In this document: positions 1 through 12,134 of the stretch, one piece after another
How positions within the stretch are numbered: the stretch's first letter is position 1
Layout of the letters: each line of letters starts with the position of its first letter
DNA from: Trichoderma breve
Taxonomy: Eukaryota > Ascomycota > Sordariomycetes > Hypocreales > Hypocreaceae
Direction of reading: 5' to 3'
DNA length: 64,000 bases
Assembly (NCBI RefSeq): GCF_028502605.1
Contig: NC_079236.1
Location: 434,001 to 498,000, forward strand
Made by a program: the position numbers and the translations under genes
The notes under the pieces: generated by a model
Seen by the model: only the letters and a program-made list of their open reading frames with translations
Told to the model about the DNA's origin: nothing
Database searches by the model: none

Positions 1-2829
1 CGCCTATAAGTGGAAACCAAGCTGTGATATCAGAGCTCTTGAAGAGATTCCAGTGGGAGCAAGGGTCATCTGCTATTACTTCCCTGTTAGAACGAGCTGC
101 ATATATGAATGGGCCTCCACTGCTGATACAGACTGCTGCCGACCAACTTAAACAGCACCACAGTGGTTTAACAGTTCACCTACAGCCGGCTTTGCATGCC
201 GCGATCAAAGTGGGCAACAAGGCCGCGGCAAAGATTATACTTGACTTGAAGTCTTTAGGAACCAAGGCCAGTAAAACAGCTACGGATGAAGAAAGCCAAA
301 CACAAAACTCCCCAAGCAACTTATTACACTTGGCCGTTGCAAACGGAAACGTTAACTTGCTATCGATGCTCGCCTCGGAAAACTTATCAATCGATATGAG
401 AGATAAGAAAAACAGGACTGCACCTCATCTTGCTGTTATGCTGAGCTATCAAAGCATGGTCCGTCACTTGATCTTGATGAAAATAGATGTCACTGCGAAG
501 GATATTCTCGGTCGTACGGCTTTACATTACGCGGCTCTTATGGGACACCTTGAAATCGTCAAAGAGCTACTTTTACAAGAAGTCATTGAGATTGATGAAA
601 TGGATCTTGCCGGAAATACTCCACTACTGTTGGCCACCAAAATGCGACAGAGAGAAGTGGTAGAAGAGCTACTGGAGGAAAAAGCATCCTCTAGGAAGCG
701 GAATAAGCTCAAGGAGACGGCCCTTCACATTGCCGTCCGTAATGCGGACGAATCCATTGTTCAATTGATAGCCGCAGCAGAGGATGTGAATCTAGAGGCG
801 AAGACGAAGGATTCTTGTACACCCCTTCTCTTAGCTGCTGAAAACGGTCATTTGGATATATTCAAGCACCTTCTCAGCCGAGGAGCAGAAAAGAACGTTG
901 TCGACGCTGATGGATTGACACCTCTGCATCTGGCAGCGAAGAATGGTCATGTAGCCCTCGTCAAGATGCTTCTTCAGTACAATGCAGACATCGAGAGCGA
1001 AAATTTCTGGAAACGGACTCCGGTCATGATTGCTTGTCAAGCTGGTAATGTGGAAACCGTGAGGTGTCTCGTAAACCACGGAGCGAGACCAGACCACGGA
1101 GATTACTATGGCAAGACGCCATTAAGTGATGCTGCTGGGCGGGGCTATCGACAAATAGTCGAGATTCTTCTTGAAGCTGTTCAATCTAATGATAAGTTGG
1201 AATCGAAGGGAGCTCTCTTAAACCAGGCACTGCAAGCAGCCATTGAAGGGAATCATCGGTCTATTGTTGAGCTAATTTTCAAGACGGGGCCTGACATTAG
1301 AAGCGAAGATTGCCATGGAAACTCTCCTCTTTGTCATGCTGTGCGTTTCAAATCAGATGAGATGGTTATCTTTATGATTGAACGCGGTGCGGATGTTAAT
1401 CACATTAACATGGAGGGGTGCAGTGCTCTTCATTTGGCTATCGCATCCCGATTTGACGAGTGTGTCAAGTTACTTGTTGGAGCTAAAGCCAATTTGAACA
1501 TCTCAAGCCACTGGATTGTACCTCCTCTGTATTATGCAGCAACTCGCGGCACCCTTACATCTTTCAGTATACTTCTTGACGCAACGGCGGACATTGAATT
1601 TCGCTCAAGAATCGACAACACTACTTGCATGTATGCGGTGTGTGTGGGAGGCGAGAATATAAGCTTCTCGGGAAGCGAGGACACCGTGGAGAGGATCAAA
1701 CTACTCGAGAAAAAGGGAGCGAATGTCAAAGCTCTCGGTGGAGATTGGGGTTCTCCTTTGCATGCTGCTATAGCAATGCGTCACGAATACTACGATTATC
1801 AATCTCTGGATGTTGTGGATTACTTACTTTCACGAGGGGCTTCAGTAACGGACGAAGATGAACAAGGCAGAAGCGCCGTTCATATTGCCGCCTCCACAAA
1901 AGGTAGCCTGGACAGCTTCATCAAAATACTTGGCCGAGATCCGAACGGCTTGACACGACAAGACAAACAGGGCAGGACTGTCTGGCACCATGCAGCAACT
2001 GCAGGGAACCTGCATGTTTTGGGATACATATTGCGGCTCATTCGCTCCCATGATTGTGAAAATGAAGAATCATCTCAAATACCCAAGGATCTACGCATCA
2101 AAGACGCCATCTCACAGGGTGATAAACATGGTTGGACTCCACTCATGTGGTCTTGCAAACAGGAAAACCGCGAAATTGGCTTCTTTCTTGTTCATTATGG
2201 AGCTGATGCCAACCACATCTCCCAGATGGATTGGAAAGCGGATGATGTTGCAACGTATCATGGGCAAAAGACCGTGACATGGCGAATGGCGCAGGCGAAA
2301 CGGAGGGCGGACCGGAAGGCGAAGGCGAAGGCGAAGGAGACACTGATGGAGTCACAGAGGCACAATCCGGGCGTGGAGGCAGATGATGATGATGATGACG
2401 ATAGCGAGTTATCCCCTTATTCATCCTCTGATGATGATGCCTATGATGTCAAGGTGCTTGTTGACGGTAAACCCGTACGCAAAGCCACTTGGAGAAGAGT
2501 GATCTGCGGCGGGTGTGCGACGGTATGTACCTGGATCTTGCATCTACCTGCTACAAGGCCAGGCCCAATCTAACAACTTTGCTCTCTAGGTGATATATGG
2601 ACCATATTGGATGTGTGAGGATCGAAGACTCTATTTCTGTTTCAAGTGTTCTTGGACACGACAAGAAACACACCCCGGACTGACGTTCGAACTAAATGAC
2701 GAACGCTGCACTCAAGGAGAGATGCCGCCTGCTCCTGGTACAGATTCGGCGCAAGTGGTCTGCACTGTGCCATTGCTAGCCACTGATGATCTAAACGACT
2801 CTGTTAGGGACTTGATGTTTAGCTCTTAA
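1..2829 (+). CDS. Ankyrin-repeat protein with C-terminal ZZ-type zinc finger (5' end outside window)
   Basis: The reading frame is open to the left edge, so the N-terminus lies outside; about 919 residues are visible. Exons are 1-2522 and 2590-2829. The intron 2523-2589 starts GTATGT and ends CTCTCTAG, in phase 0. Most of the protein is a long run of ankyrin repeats, recognisable by motifs such as GRTALHYAALMGHLEIVKELL and GLTPLHLAAKNGHVALVKMLL. A basic KAKAKAKE stretch and an aspartate run follow. The spliced C-terminus reads CGGCAT-VIYGPYWMCEDR then CFKC, the cysteine pattern of a ZZ zinc finger. Ankyrin arrays and ZZ fingers are protein-binding modules. In filamentous fungi such arrays often end NLR-like proteins with a NACHT or NB-ARC core, but no nucleotide-binding domain can be seen here. 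Without the intron the ZZ domain would be lost, which supports the splice. Confidence 0.8.
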
Positions 2830-3313
2830 TCGCCATGCGTGGGATCATTGCGCTGTATGTTACTTTATGTTGTTTTGTCTGGAAGCACAGCTGATATGGG
2901 AGAGTGGACAAATACCAAAAATATTACGAAATAAATGTTGCTGGAAACACGAACTATGTCCAAGTTTGAGATCTCCGTGACGACTATATAGGAGACGAGG
3001 TTGCTGTTCAGAAATTAGCTGTTGAGCTCATGTTTAGATCTGACAAGGCCTAAACAATTCGGCGTTTCTATGTACTCTAGATGATATTTAGAAGACTGAG
3101 TTAATGTTGATGATCGTGATGAGAGTCTCAAAGACACTCAACTTTGGAAGTTCCTTTGTGCCCCTATTACATGACTTTTATCTGCGAGGATTGCAAGAAA
3201 CAAGAACAAAACCTTACTACGGTAGCAGCAATAATGAATAGTCGAGAGAACAAAGAAAAAATAAACAAAAAAAGAACCGCCTAAATCTCAATCGAATGAC
3301 TTTGTATAGGAAG
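2830..3313. other. Intergenic, 3' of ankyrin gene
   Basis: This AT-rich spacer lies between the ankyrin gene and the tRNA. It contains short A-rich tracts near 3240-3280 just downstream of the tRNA. I see no coding region or repeat in it. Confidence 0.5.
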
Positions 3314-3407
3314 AGCCCGATGCGGGGGTCGAACCCGCAACCTTGAGATTGCATTCAGAACGTGTGCTCATAAGAGTCTCACGCTCTACCGATTGAGCTA
3401 ACCGGGC
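3314..3407 (-). tRNA. tRNA-Lys (anticodon CTT), with intron
   Basis: Read on the minus strand it begins GCCCGGTTAGCTC and ends GCATCGGGC plus discriminator T. The seven-pair acceptor stem GCCCGGT/ATCGGGC closes with one G-T pair. The D-arm and B-box (GGTTCGACCCC) fit the consensus. The anticodon stem TGAGA/TCTCA encloses the loop CTCTTAA, so the anticodon CTT lies at 3372-3374. A 21-base intron (3350-3370) sits directly after position 37, the usual place for nuclear tRNA introns. The mature length is 73 bases. This is a standard RNA polymerase III gene with internal promoter boxes. Confidence 0.95.
3350..3370 (-). other. tRNA-Lys intron
   Basis: These 21 bases interrupt the tRNA one base 3' of the anticodon. 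Removing them restores a five-pair anticodon stem and a seven-base loop, which is the basis for the call. Confidence 0.88.
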
Positions 3408-4061
3408 AAGTGCAGAGCCAACGACGCCCGGATATCACCCGGGTGCCATTGGCCAATCACGAATCACCGATTGAGCCCTAGGCGGCTTGTTGAAACGGGT
3501 TGATTTATTATGCTTTATAGACTATTGGAAACTCACACAGAACCCTCTCAACGACGTGTAAGTAATTCGCTGGATCAAGGCGTGTTAATGAAGGAGATTG
3601 AACAATTTGTTCAACATATTGGGTCCAGGATACAATTCCGTGAGGATGAATGAGCACAAGAGTGCAGTATTTGTGAAAGTGATGGTGATGATGGTGATAG
3701 TGAGGGGTTTGTACAGCAGCAACTACACGCAGAGTAACTATTGGTATCATTGGCTGGATGGGCGGCGATGCTTCATTTCCCGCTCTTCTATTCGACTGAC
3801 GTTATCAGTCAATTAAGCTGTCTACTTAACGTGCCGCCTTCTTTGATCTGAGTGAATGTCTTGTCTCACCTTGTGAACCACGTGTGTCCACACGTGATGC
3901 TATGCAGCAAGCCGGACCACCTACCAATGAACCTCACCTCCGTTTGCCGTTGATATCGTCGTCTTTCCCCATTTCTTCTTCTCCCTTCATAACTTAATCA
4001 CTTGATTGGACGATATTTGTGTCTTTTCATCACAAATAATCCATGCTCTAGAGAGTGCAAC
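3408..4061. other. Intergenic / promoter of MYND gene
   Basis: The spacer runs from the tRNA 5' end to the start of the MYND-finger gene. The last 120 bases are pyrimidine-rich, as is common in fungal 5' UTRs. The short frames in it look like chance frames. Confidence 0.5.
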
Positions 4062-5396
4062 ATGGCCAACTCCACACCTTCTGCCAGCGATTACAAGGGC
4101 ATTGTAGGGCCCCTCCTCCATCGCTGCTCTCACTGCCAAGTTGCTGGCCCAAAACTCCTTCGATGCAACGGATGTCTCGCCGTTCGTTACTGCAGCCGCG
4201 AGCACCAGGCCGCTCACTGGCCGAAGCATAAGTCTGCTTGTTCCAAGATCAAGAAAGCTCGCGCCAAGCTTGCCCAAGAAGACCATGCCGTCCGCAACGC
4301 CGAAGAGAACTTCATGACTCCTGCCAATGCCTTTGAATCGCATGCTGGCCACTTCTGGGGTATGGTGAACACACGAGACTACATGCGAGCGCGGATGGCG
4401 CTGGCCTTGAAGCTTCTTCACCAGAGGACGCTGGGTAGCGTTAGTGAGGCCTACGAGCACATGCGCGACATGCTGCGATTGAACCGTAGCGACAACATGG
4501 GGATACGAGAGATGGTCCCGGCTCTGATGCTGCGATTGGATCTTGACCAGGAGTGCTATGATTTCGTCAAGTGGTGGGCCACCTGTGATCCAGACGGCCG
4601 ATACGACTGGGGCGATATGGACTTGCCGTACCTTGATCTTCACGGTGCCGACGTCTTTGAGAAGCCAGAGTTTCTACTCGTCGAACATTCAGATTTAAAC
4701 TCACTCGTCGCTCTTCTGCTGTTGAATCTGAAGCTGCTCGTCGATATTCATAACCTAAAGATCACTCGCAAGATCCTTTCCCGTACCCGACTCCCTACTG
4801 AGCTACGGGATAAGATAGAGCTGGCCGTTGTTCGGATTCCCCTCTCCACAAAGCTTCAGAAAGAAGCGCCCGGATCTCTTCTCCAAACCCAGTCAACTCT
4901 GATGAACCATACCCGCCTGCTGGGCGCTGCCCTGAACAAGACTAACGACCAATTCATGTTCAATCTCTTTGATCCCGATGAGGCACTCTGTAGCAGGCCT
5001 GAGGCATATTCACGTGGGTCTTGGGAAGAAATGGCTTACTCAATCCAACATTCGTACGCCGCATGGTGGGAAACGGAGGGCGTCTTGGACCTGCTGAAGG
5101 ATGCGCGCATGTGCGCAGCGCGGGACTCGGAGGATGAGATTGAGGATATCATGGGCACCAAGACGTTCAAATCGAGCGCAGGACCGAATCGCACGGCCGA
5201 GGAGCTCCTAGAGGACGTGAGCGTGAATCGAATTTGGGGATATTTGGATTATGCAGCCGAGAACGCCTGCTACTTGGGCCCCTGGTCTGAGCGACCCTCT
5301 GAGCAACATACAAGGGTGAGTAAGGAAAATTGGGCGAGAGCCGAGGAGGAAGATGACGAGGAATGGAGCGACGATGAAGATGAGGTGGCATTCTAG
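4062..5396 (+). CDS. MYND-type zinc finger protein
   Basis: Intronless, 444 residues. The start is the ATG at 4062 (context GCAACATGG); the upstream in-frame codon at 4002 is TTG. Near the N-terminus a MYND finger is visible, with CSHC, CNGC, YCSREHQ and HWPKHKSAC in order giving the C-x2-C, C-x2-C, C-x3-H, H-x3-C ligand set at about residues 20-60. The rest is helical and lacks a recognisable SET domain. The C-terminus is very acidic (EEEDDEEWSDDEDE). MYND fingers bind proline-rich partner peptides, so a scaffolding or regulatory role is likely, but no specific function can be given. It converges on the hexokinase-like gene, leaving 160 bases between stop codons. Confidence 0.85.
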   Translation: MANSTPSASDYKGIVGPLLHRCSHCQVAGPKLLRCNGCLAVRYCSREHQAAHWPKHKSACSKIKKARAKLAQEDHAVRNAEENFMTPANAFESHAGHFWGMVNTRDYMRARMALALKLLHQRTLGSVSEAYEHMRDMLRLNRSDNMGIREMVPALMLRLDLDQECYDFVKWWATCDPDGRYDWGDMDLPYLDLHGADVFEKPEFLLVEHSDLNSLVALLLLNLKLLVDIHNLKITRKILSRTRLPTELRDKIELAVVRIPLSTKLQKEAPGSLLQTQSTLMNHTRLLGAALNKTNDQFMFNLFDPDEALCSRPEAYSRGSWEEMAYSIQHSYAAWWETEGVLDLLKDARMCAARDSEDEIEDIMGTKTFKSSAGPNRTAEELLEDVSVNRIWGYLDYAAENACYLGPWSERPSEQHTRVSKENWARAEEEDDEEWSDDEDEVAF

Positions 5397-5556
5397 AGCG
5401 ACTTTTTGTAGCTAGGTGTACGGAAAGTGAGGCAAGGCGGTGATCTCTCACAATTGGATGAAAAGTCTCTCTGTGGTGACTTTCCTCGTGTCTTGTTCAT
5501 TATACAAGTACAAGTAAATAGACGTATAATTGCTAAACTTCCATTTTATACAGCTT

Positions 5557-7459
5557 CTATGTAGTCAATCCCGTACATGCTAGTATACCAGCACCAACTA
5601 GAGAAAGATTTAGTTCAGGCACTAGAAGGGTTTCATCTTTCTGAGTACTTACGAATGCCCCCATCAACAACGGGTATAAATTCGATGATTTGTGAAGATG
5701 AATTGATGTCGTCTGTCAATCGATCAACCCAACTCTGCACTTCGTCCAAGTACTTTGGGAAATGCGAGATACCTACAGCACCACAGCATTAGCGATGTGT
5801 CTCTGGAAGAAGAGATGGCAGCTTACATCCGCCCGTATAGCCGACAAGCAATGGCTCCTCTTCTGCTAGGGCCTCAGCATCCGACGATTGGACTTGTTTC
5901 GATGGCGCTGTGCTATGGCTCGAAAGTAACTCAGGATCGAGCAACTTGTCGCATTTTAGAGCTCTGATGCAAAGCAGCATGGCAATGATGGCACTGCCTG
6001 TTAGCATTGTCGCACGCTTTCTCACTCTGATTGAGATTTCGCGCAAGACATTTGCACTTTCATAGTCCCATTTCCACTTGCTGCTTGATGTAGACGGTAA
6101 TTCCGTCTCGCACATCACAACAATCGGGTCTTTTTCATCACGACTACCAGATGTGGTGGTCTCGGCAAGGGTTCCAATAAATGCTGTTGCTAAAGAATTT
6201 CGCTGCCGAAGCCGCAATGGTAGGTCGACTTCAGAGATATGCCATTGGCTTGTGAAGAAGTCGACCGCCATTAGACGAGCCAGCTCGCCAAGATATCTCC
6301 CGGCAGCTAGAGAAACCTGTTAGCCATGTTTACTTCTCGATAGATGGAAATATGTACTCATGTAATCGTACGGCTGTTGGCCGGGTATAGGAAGGTCTTT
6401 GTCAAGTAGCAAATCCCACTTTGTTATATAAGATTGGAGTGGTCCCGATGCTCCCTTCATCTCCCATTCAGTGTTGATAATGAACTCGGTAGAATTTGAA
6501 GAAAGCTCTCCCAGATCCATATGACGAGGGAGTTTAAAGCTCCCAAAGCTGCTCAACGGCATGGTTACAGTAGCATTAGTGCCTGTTGCGCAGATGAAAC
6601 TCTGCATTCTGGTGTCAGCGACAAGAAACTGTAAGGGGAGGTGACTTACCATAGGCACTGGTTTACCGCACGTGCTTTGGGCGTTGTAATTTGCCGTAAT
6701 AAAGGTCGCTACCGCATCGTTGACAATGGCGGCAATCTTCAAATCTGGCAACTTGGTTTCCAGCTGATCACCAAGTTTGACTCTGTGAGTCTCATAGCCT
6801 TGGATTAGAAGATGCCCCAGATCCATATCAGTAGCAAGAGTGAACCCTTTGGACAGTGCCATTATTTTAGCTTCCTGTAATGACTCTTGACTGTATATAG
6901 GATTGGTGTTAGCACCGTAAACGTTGCATATCTGCAACAGCGTTGACTTGTCTTACATCATAGGGAAGGAAAACGTGATGCCGACTGGCAGAAATTCTTC
7001 GTCATAGCCTTCCGGGAAACTCTTTTTATTGCTCATCACATCAATAATGCAACTTCCAATCCAGTTGAAGATCTTTTGTGGATGTTCCTTTTTAAGATCT
7101 TCGTCGATATACCAAGACTTTTCGAAGGACTTATGAAGCCGACTCCTATTTGAAGCATCCTTGCCGCTCTCAGCCACGCCATCATGATCTCCCTCCTTAC
7201 TTGTGTCGAGAAATTCGATGATGCCTACTCGGAGATTTGTTCCTCCAATGTCGACGGCTAGGCACTTCCCTGTCTGATGTCCTGTCGACATGTTCTGCTT
7301 CAAAAGCGGTGTTGGAATGAACTGATCCGATGAAGTCATTGCTAGGCTACGAAAAGTAAGCCACAAATCTCTGGCTAGTGACCAAGGTTCCAAAGAATCG
7401 GGTGGCTCGACAGGGAATTGGTCTAAGAATGACTCTAGCGACGTGCTTTCGGATCCCAT
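5557..7459 (-). CDS. Hexokinase-family protein, possibly non-catalytic
   Basis: Six exons give 542 residues: 6957-7459, 6650-6890, 6358-6601, 5827-6306, 5653-5772 and 5557-5597. All five introns are GT-AG, 48-66 bases, with phases that join exactly. The start is the ATG at 7459 (MGSESTSLESF). Family motifs in order are VDIGGTNLRVG (phosphate 1), FSFP plus a restored Q across intron 1 (sugar loop), NDAVATF (usual NDTVGT; catalytic Asp kept), ATGTNATV (usual GTGTNA), NTEWEMKG (Glu kept, usually EWGAFG), TAGRYLGELARL, and GYTGGC near the C-terminus. The departures resemble the regulatory hexokinase-like proteins of fungi (the XprF/HxkC group in Aspergillus) more than standard hexokinase or glucokinase. 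Sugar phosphorylation is therefore uncertain; a carbon-sensing role is inference. Confidence 0.85.
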
Positions 7460-8935
7460 TTTGAAGTTGGTTTGCGCTCTTTGTTGGTAAGTTTTCGAAG
7501 TGGACGTGGGTAAGTGATGAAGTAAATCAGCTACTTTTAATAGCACAGTCACTTTTATGGCTGAATGTTATTGAAATATCCGAAAATTGTCCCCAGAGCT
7601 TGACAAGATATGTATCAAGTGGCTTAATAGTCGTCAAAGGTTTCACTGAGGTCGTCTTGGTGAGGAGGGGAAGCAGCTCAATTGGCGGCTGAATGCGCCT
7701 TAGACCCTCTAGCTATGACAAACTACTAACACAAGCTCTAATAAAGAGGCACTGCCTTAGCCGTCTTCGCATTCTTGGCAACGGGCGATAGCTCAACAAT
7801 TATTTTCTTGAACTAGATTGTGGAACATAAGTAAGAAATTAGTACTATGAAGAGTCAATAGTATCAAAGGCCCCATCTCACCCGCTATTCCCCGGCTGTA
7901 ACATTTCATCTGAACGCCTCTCCCGTCAGAGAGAACCTAGCCTAGAGATTGGAGCACAGCCAGCGGGCCACCCCAGGTAAAGGGCGCTGACAAAGTCCGC
8001 GATTCCCCGCTTACATAGTCTGCTGAACAATGGACTTGCTTAATGAGGTTGTCTGACTCGTGACCACTCCCAATAAGCTACGTGCATGAGCAGTCAAGAC
8101 AGACCATGTTGGCTTACCTTTCGGAATGAAATTTCGGAACGGAACAAGTTCCTCACTCTGCCAAGTAGATATCTCCATATGCCGACAAGAACCAGGGCGG
8201 TACTTGGTTTCTGGCTCCTAGCGGAGAAGCTGCCGACTTGAAATTAGAGTGGCCCGAGTATAAACACAAAACAGACTCGTGCCTGGCTTAAGCTGTTCCG
8301 TGGAGGTCGGAATAGACGAGTATCCGACATTCAAAGCGCCAGGTGGCTCGATAGTGTCAATGAGCGAAGATTCTAACTTTAGACTCTATGCTTAGAAGGT
8401 CGCCAAATTTTCAAGAAAAGGACATTGAATTGCCGAGCAAGGCTATTACCATGGGAGTGTGCATGATGCTAGATGCAGGGGAAGTCATTATTGCCACTAG
8501 CTTACATTCAGCTCGTATCATAGAGATTTGTATCGGACACGGGGTCGACCATTGTGGACTGCTAGTACCCTGCAGCTTCACAAATGCTCTATAATAGTGG
8601 CCGATAACTATGCAACAGAGGAGCTAAAGACGAAAACAGATGGATCTCATTCAGCTTATATACAGCTGAATTTTTAGGTATGAGCTATACAGACTTAATA
8701 TTCGACATTTAAAGATTTAAGATATCTTCTTTTCTTTCTACCTATATAGAGATTATACTTATTGTAGCTGCAACTAAGACTAATGATTAAGAACTAATAT
8801 AACTATAAATTTAGATGTATCGAAGAGAGGTATACGATGCTAATTTTTTCACTAATCATGGCGCCCTGACGTTCCAATAGTCAATCTCTTTCTCATGCCA
8901 CAGTGGGACCTGATAGTTATGGAATGCCTAACCAC
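7460..8935. other. Intergenic upstream of hexokinase-like gene
   Basis: This 1.5 kb stretch holds the promoter of the hexokinase-like gene at its left end and the 3' flank of the hemerythrin-like gene at its right end. The part around 8640-8830 is very AT-rich. I see no gene in it. Confidence 0.5.
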
Positions 8936-9740
8936 TTAGCTCTTAGAATCTCCAGTAAATGCCAACGGACGCTTGACCCCCCAAGTCGTCGATGGCGAGA
9001 ACCTCCAAGCACCCTGATGCTTCCTTTCAAACCAATAGTGCACAAGAAGCCTCACCGGCCCGGGAACTTCGGGCCAGTCGCCCGCTCCTTCAAACTCTCC
9101 ATCAGAACTTCCAAAGACGATGGGAAAAATGATGGACTAACAAGTCAGCTTACTTTTCATGGGTAGCCACAATGGAAAACATGCTCACCTTGTCTCCTTT
9201 CCGCATCTCCAGATCGAACACGTTCCAGGCGTCCCTCAAAGCTTTCCCGTCGTATGCTGTTAGATCCAGAAGCGTCTGGATCTCTTCTGTGAGATGCTGA
9301 CTCAAAATCTTGCCGAAACCGTCGATTGAAGCTCTCATTTCCTTGCCGTCGTAGCTTTCGGGTTTGCAATTATTCAACCATGTCTCAAACTCTGCCAGCC
9401 CGGAGTCGAAAGCGTGATGTTGAGCGACATTACGCTCCATCAGGCCCTTTTCACCTGTAATCTTCTCTATTTGAGGAAAAAACAAATCTTCCTCGCCTTG
9501 GTGATGCTCGCGAATCCATTGGCACCAGAATTGTGCGTATTTCAGCAGGTCGGCGATGTCGATGGAGGCGGAGACGTGGATGCATTGCTGATAGATGCTG
9601 TTTAGAGCTCGAATCATGCCATTGTGCGCAAATGCCATTTCTCGAGCGACGTATACGGATCCATGGACTTTGGAGAGGTCCACACCGCGGCCAGGTATAG
9701 AGATAAGGGTGAAAGGCTCATCAGCCCAAGGTGCAGCCAT
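8936..9740 (-). CDS. Hemerythrin-like (HHE cation-binding) domain protein
   Basis: Two exons, 9189-9740 and 8936-9136, give 250 residues. The 52-base intron (9137-9188) starts GTGAGC and has a GCTGAC branch-like site and a TTAG acceptor. Unspliced, the frame would stop at VATHEK and lose the conserved tail; spliced, it reads FPIVFGSSD, HYWFERKHQGAWRFSP and TTWGVKRPL, typical of the fungal family. Likely metal ligands are the H in AFAHNGMIR, the H/E set in REHHQGEEDLFFP, and the H in AQHHAFDSG and SQHLTEE. Such domains bind a di-iron or similar centre and may sense or bind oxygen or nitric oxide; the substrate here is unknown. It is a soluble protein with no signal peptide. Confidence 0.87.
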
Positions 9741-12134
9741 CGTGGAAGATGTAAGAAGAGAAACTATGGTTCAAAACGGGTTCTAGACAGTGAGATAATT
9801 ATCGACGTGTGACAATTGGGATAAGATTACATGAATTGAAAAGAAAATGGGAATTCATGTCAAGCTGAGTGGAATTACGTCGTGTTATATAGCATTCGTT
9901 GTGAGGCGGTTCGTTTAGGGCTGACTGCGCTGTAAGAACCTTTGAAGCTTGCAAAGTGCCGTGATTGGACTAGGATGCGCTAGGACAAAGCCAATATAGG
10001 AATCAATATTCGTATCAGCGGGTGAGCTTGTTCAGCTGCATCTCCGTCCCACAGTGTTGTGCTTGCATGACTCTTGCTCTTCGGGCCACAACTATGGCGC
10101 AGCAATAAACCCGCAATCGCTATTGCATTCCCCCACATGCTATCAGAGGATGAGATACCTTAAGCTAGAAACGTACGAAACCTAGTTGCAGCCATATAAG
10201 GACTATAGTGCGCTATAGCGTAACAGCGGAAATACTACAGCACAGAGATCAATGTCGAGTCTTTCGGTTAAGTCAGGTTGACAACGGGTTGTCATGTATT
10301 ATGGAGTACTTAACCCGCAACTCCCTGCCCACAACCCCATTGTGGTAATCCATGGGAATAAAACTGGTGGCTAGCCAATGAACATGGCCCCATGTTTAAT
10401 AATCGGCGTAAGCTGCTATGAAAAGGGGCGTTTCGGACATAAGGGCTATGCCTAGTCGGGTTTTCTGTCTAGGGTCTTGTCAACATAAAATAGTCTATGG
10501 ATAAAGTCTATTCCGTAAAGGATAGTGTAATTAGATTCAGATGTATAGGGAATCCATGTATAATATGGCCTCTTAATCGTATTACATGACTCTAACTATT
10601 GACTCAAGTTTCGCATTTAGATGCTTAATGTTCTAACAACGAGAACATTGCGGCATGAAACTCTGACATAAAGTGTTAATGTATATAGAGCGGGATACGT
10701 GTACCATTTCTATGCTGTGGTATTCTATAGGCTTGGAATACGGCGAGCGATGTAGTAGGGTACTAGATAGATGTAGCTATAGTATTAGATATAAGTAGAT
10801 GCACTTTTTACTTTATGCTGGGATTGATCTAGACCTTGCCAAAGCAATGTAACTGCTTCACCGGTCTACCAAGAATACTAATTCATAGATGAGGAACATC
10901 AAACTTTCTCGCTGAACCAGTAGGTAGTCCTCATAATAGCAGTGAAAGCTGCTAGGATATCTTACAAGTCGACTGGTCTATCGTCTCCGACATTCTCTTA
11001 ACAATAGGGTAGGCGTCGATACAGGCACCCTTGGTTTTCATGATTCCCAGATCGAAGCACTCAAACGTTATATAAGAAGGGCAAAAGCCACACTCTTAGC
11101 GTAGCGTCACATTATTAGCATTGAAGGATTGGTAGTCCATATAGATACTATCAGAAAAGCCAGACTTCTTAGCACTTGGTGGCAAGTGACTGAGTTTTAA
11201 TTCTTGGACATCTTTTGGCTGTTAGTCAGCTACACTTAACCACGTACATACCTACATGTAGAATGCATTGTGTTAGTATCTACTCAGAAATGCCCATCTC
11301 CAAATCTTACATACGGTAACCCTCGATCGGGATTATTGCAGCCATAAAATTCTAAGACTCGTGAGGCCTTGAACAATTAGGCATCAATTGATCCATCTCC
11401 TGCGGCCGCAGCTACGCCTAACCCCTCAATCTCCGTCAGATCTCACGTGGTTTCGAAGGCCACCTGAAAACAACTGAATATGTACCTCGTATTCAGTCGA
11501 CTGCAGGGCGAAAGTGTCTCATCCTTCCTACATAAAAGTGTCATGTTACCACCGCCTCACCGCATCTTGGTTTACGTCATTAGCTTCCATATCTAGAATT
11601 ACAATATGTGCTGATATACGGAGTACATAAAGGCATGAAACAAAGTCCTGTCTCTTCTGTACAAGTCTCAACAATCACCTTAGAACATTCACAATAATAG
11701 CTTTGTTAACCAAAAAGCGTTCACACTGGCGGCGGTACCGTTCCAGAGCCCCAAAACCTACAAGTTTCTGTTTCTGGATCCGGAAGATTGGCGCATCTCT
11801 CGATCAGTCACCAGCCGCACGTCGTACAAGTCAACGAAGGAAGGCCCTTAGACCAAAGTAGCGGTCTCTCTTTTCTTTTTGCAGTAGCGTTTCTAATGGT
11901 GATAAAGACTGGCAGTGCCGAATTAGTAGAGGATTGAGTGAGACATGTGGTTACAACAGAAATCCCTCGAGAAACTAAGACTTATAAATGGCTCATTATC
12001 CCCTCGTCGTTCCATCGTCTAACTCGTCTTCATCTCCAATTCCCGTCTTCGTATCTATTACTGCTGATATTATAGGTCTTAAACGTCCTTTCCATATATA
12101 TATCTTCCTAATTAACGTACAAAAAGCTGTCACG
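9741..12134. other. Long AT-rich intergenic region
   Basis: This 2.4 kb between the hemerythrin-like and cerato-platanin genes has many short AT-rich words and frequent stops in all frames, with no conserved coding fragment I can recognise. The last 150 bases are the cerato-platanin promoter and leader. It could be an old decayed element or just spacer; nothing in it decides. Confidence 0.5.
11983..11989 (+). promoter_or_regulatory. TATA box of cerato-platanin gene
   Basis: TATAAAT lies 146 bases upstream of the ATG, followed by a C/T-rich leader. This is the position expected for a strongly expressed secreted-protein gene. Confidence 0.5.

Noticed and set aside
4002..4061. Upstream extension of the MYND-protein frame
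   Set aside because: It begins at a TTG codon; the ATG at 4062 has a better context and all family character lies downstream.
3987..4643. 218-codon frame antisense to the MYND gene
   Set aside because: Exact shadow of a well-supported gene with no motifs of its own.
9137..9188. Stop codon after VATHEK as the true C-terminus of the hemerythrin-like protein
   Set aside because: A 52-base intron with good signals restores the conserved HYWFERKHQGAWRF tail in phase.
10200..10220. CTATAG...CTATAG palindrome in the long spacer
   Set aside because: It is short and imperfect in an AT-rich region and would be expected by chance.
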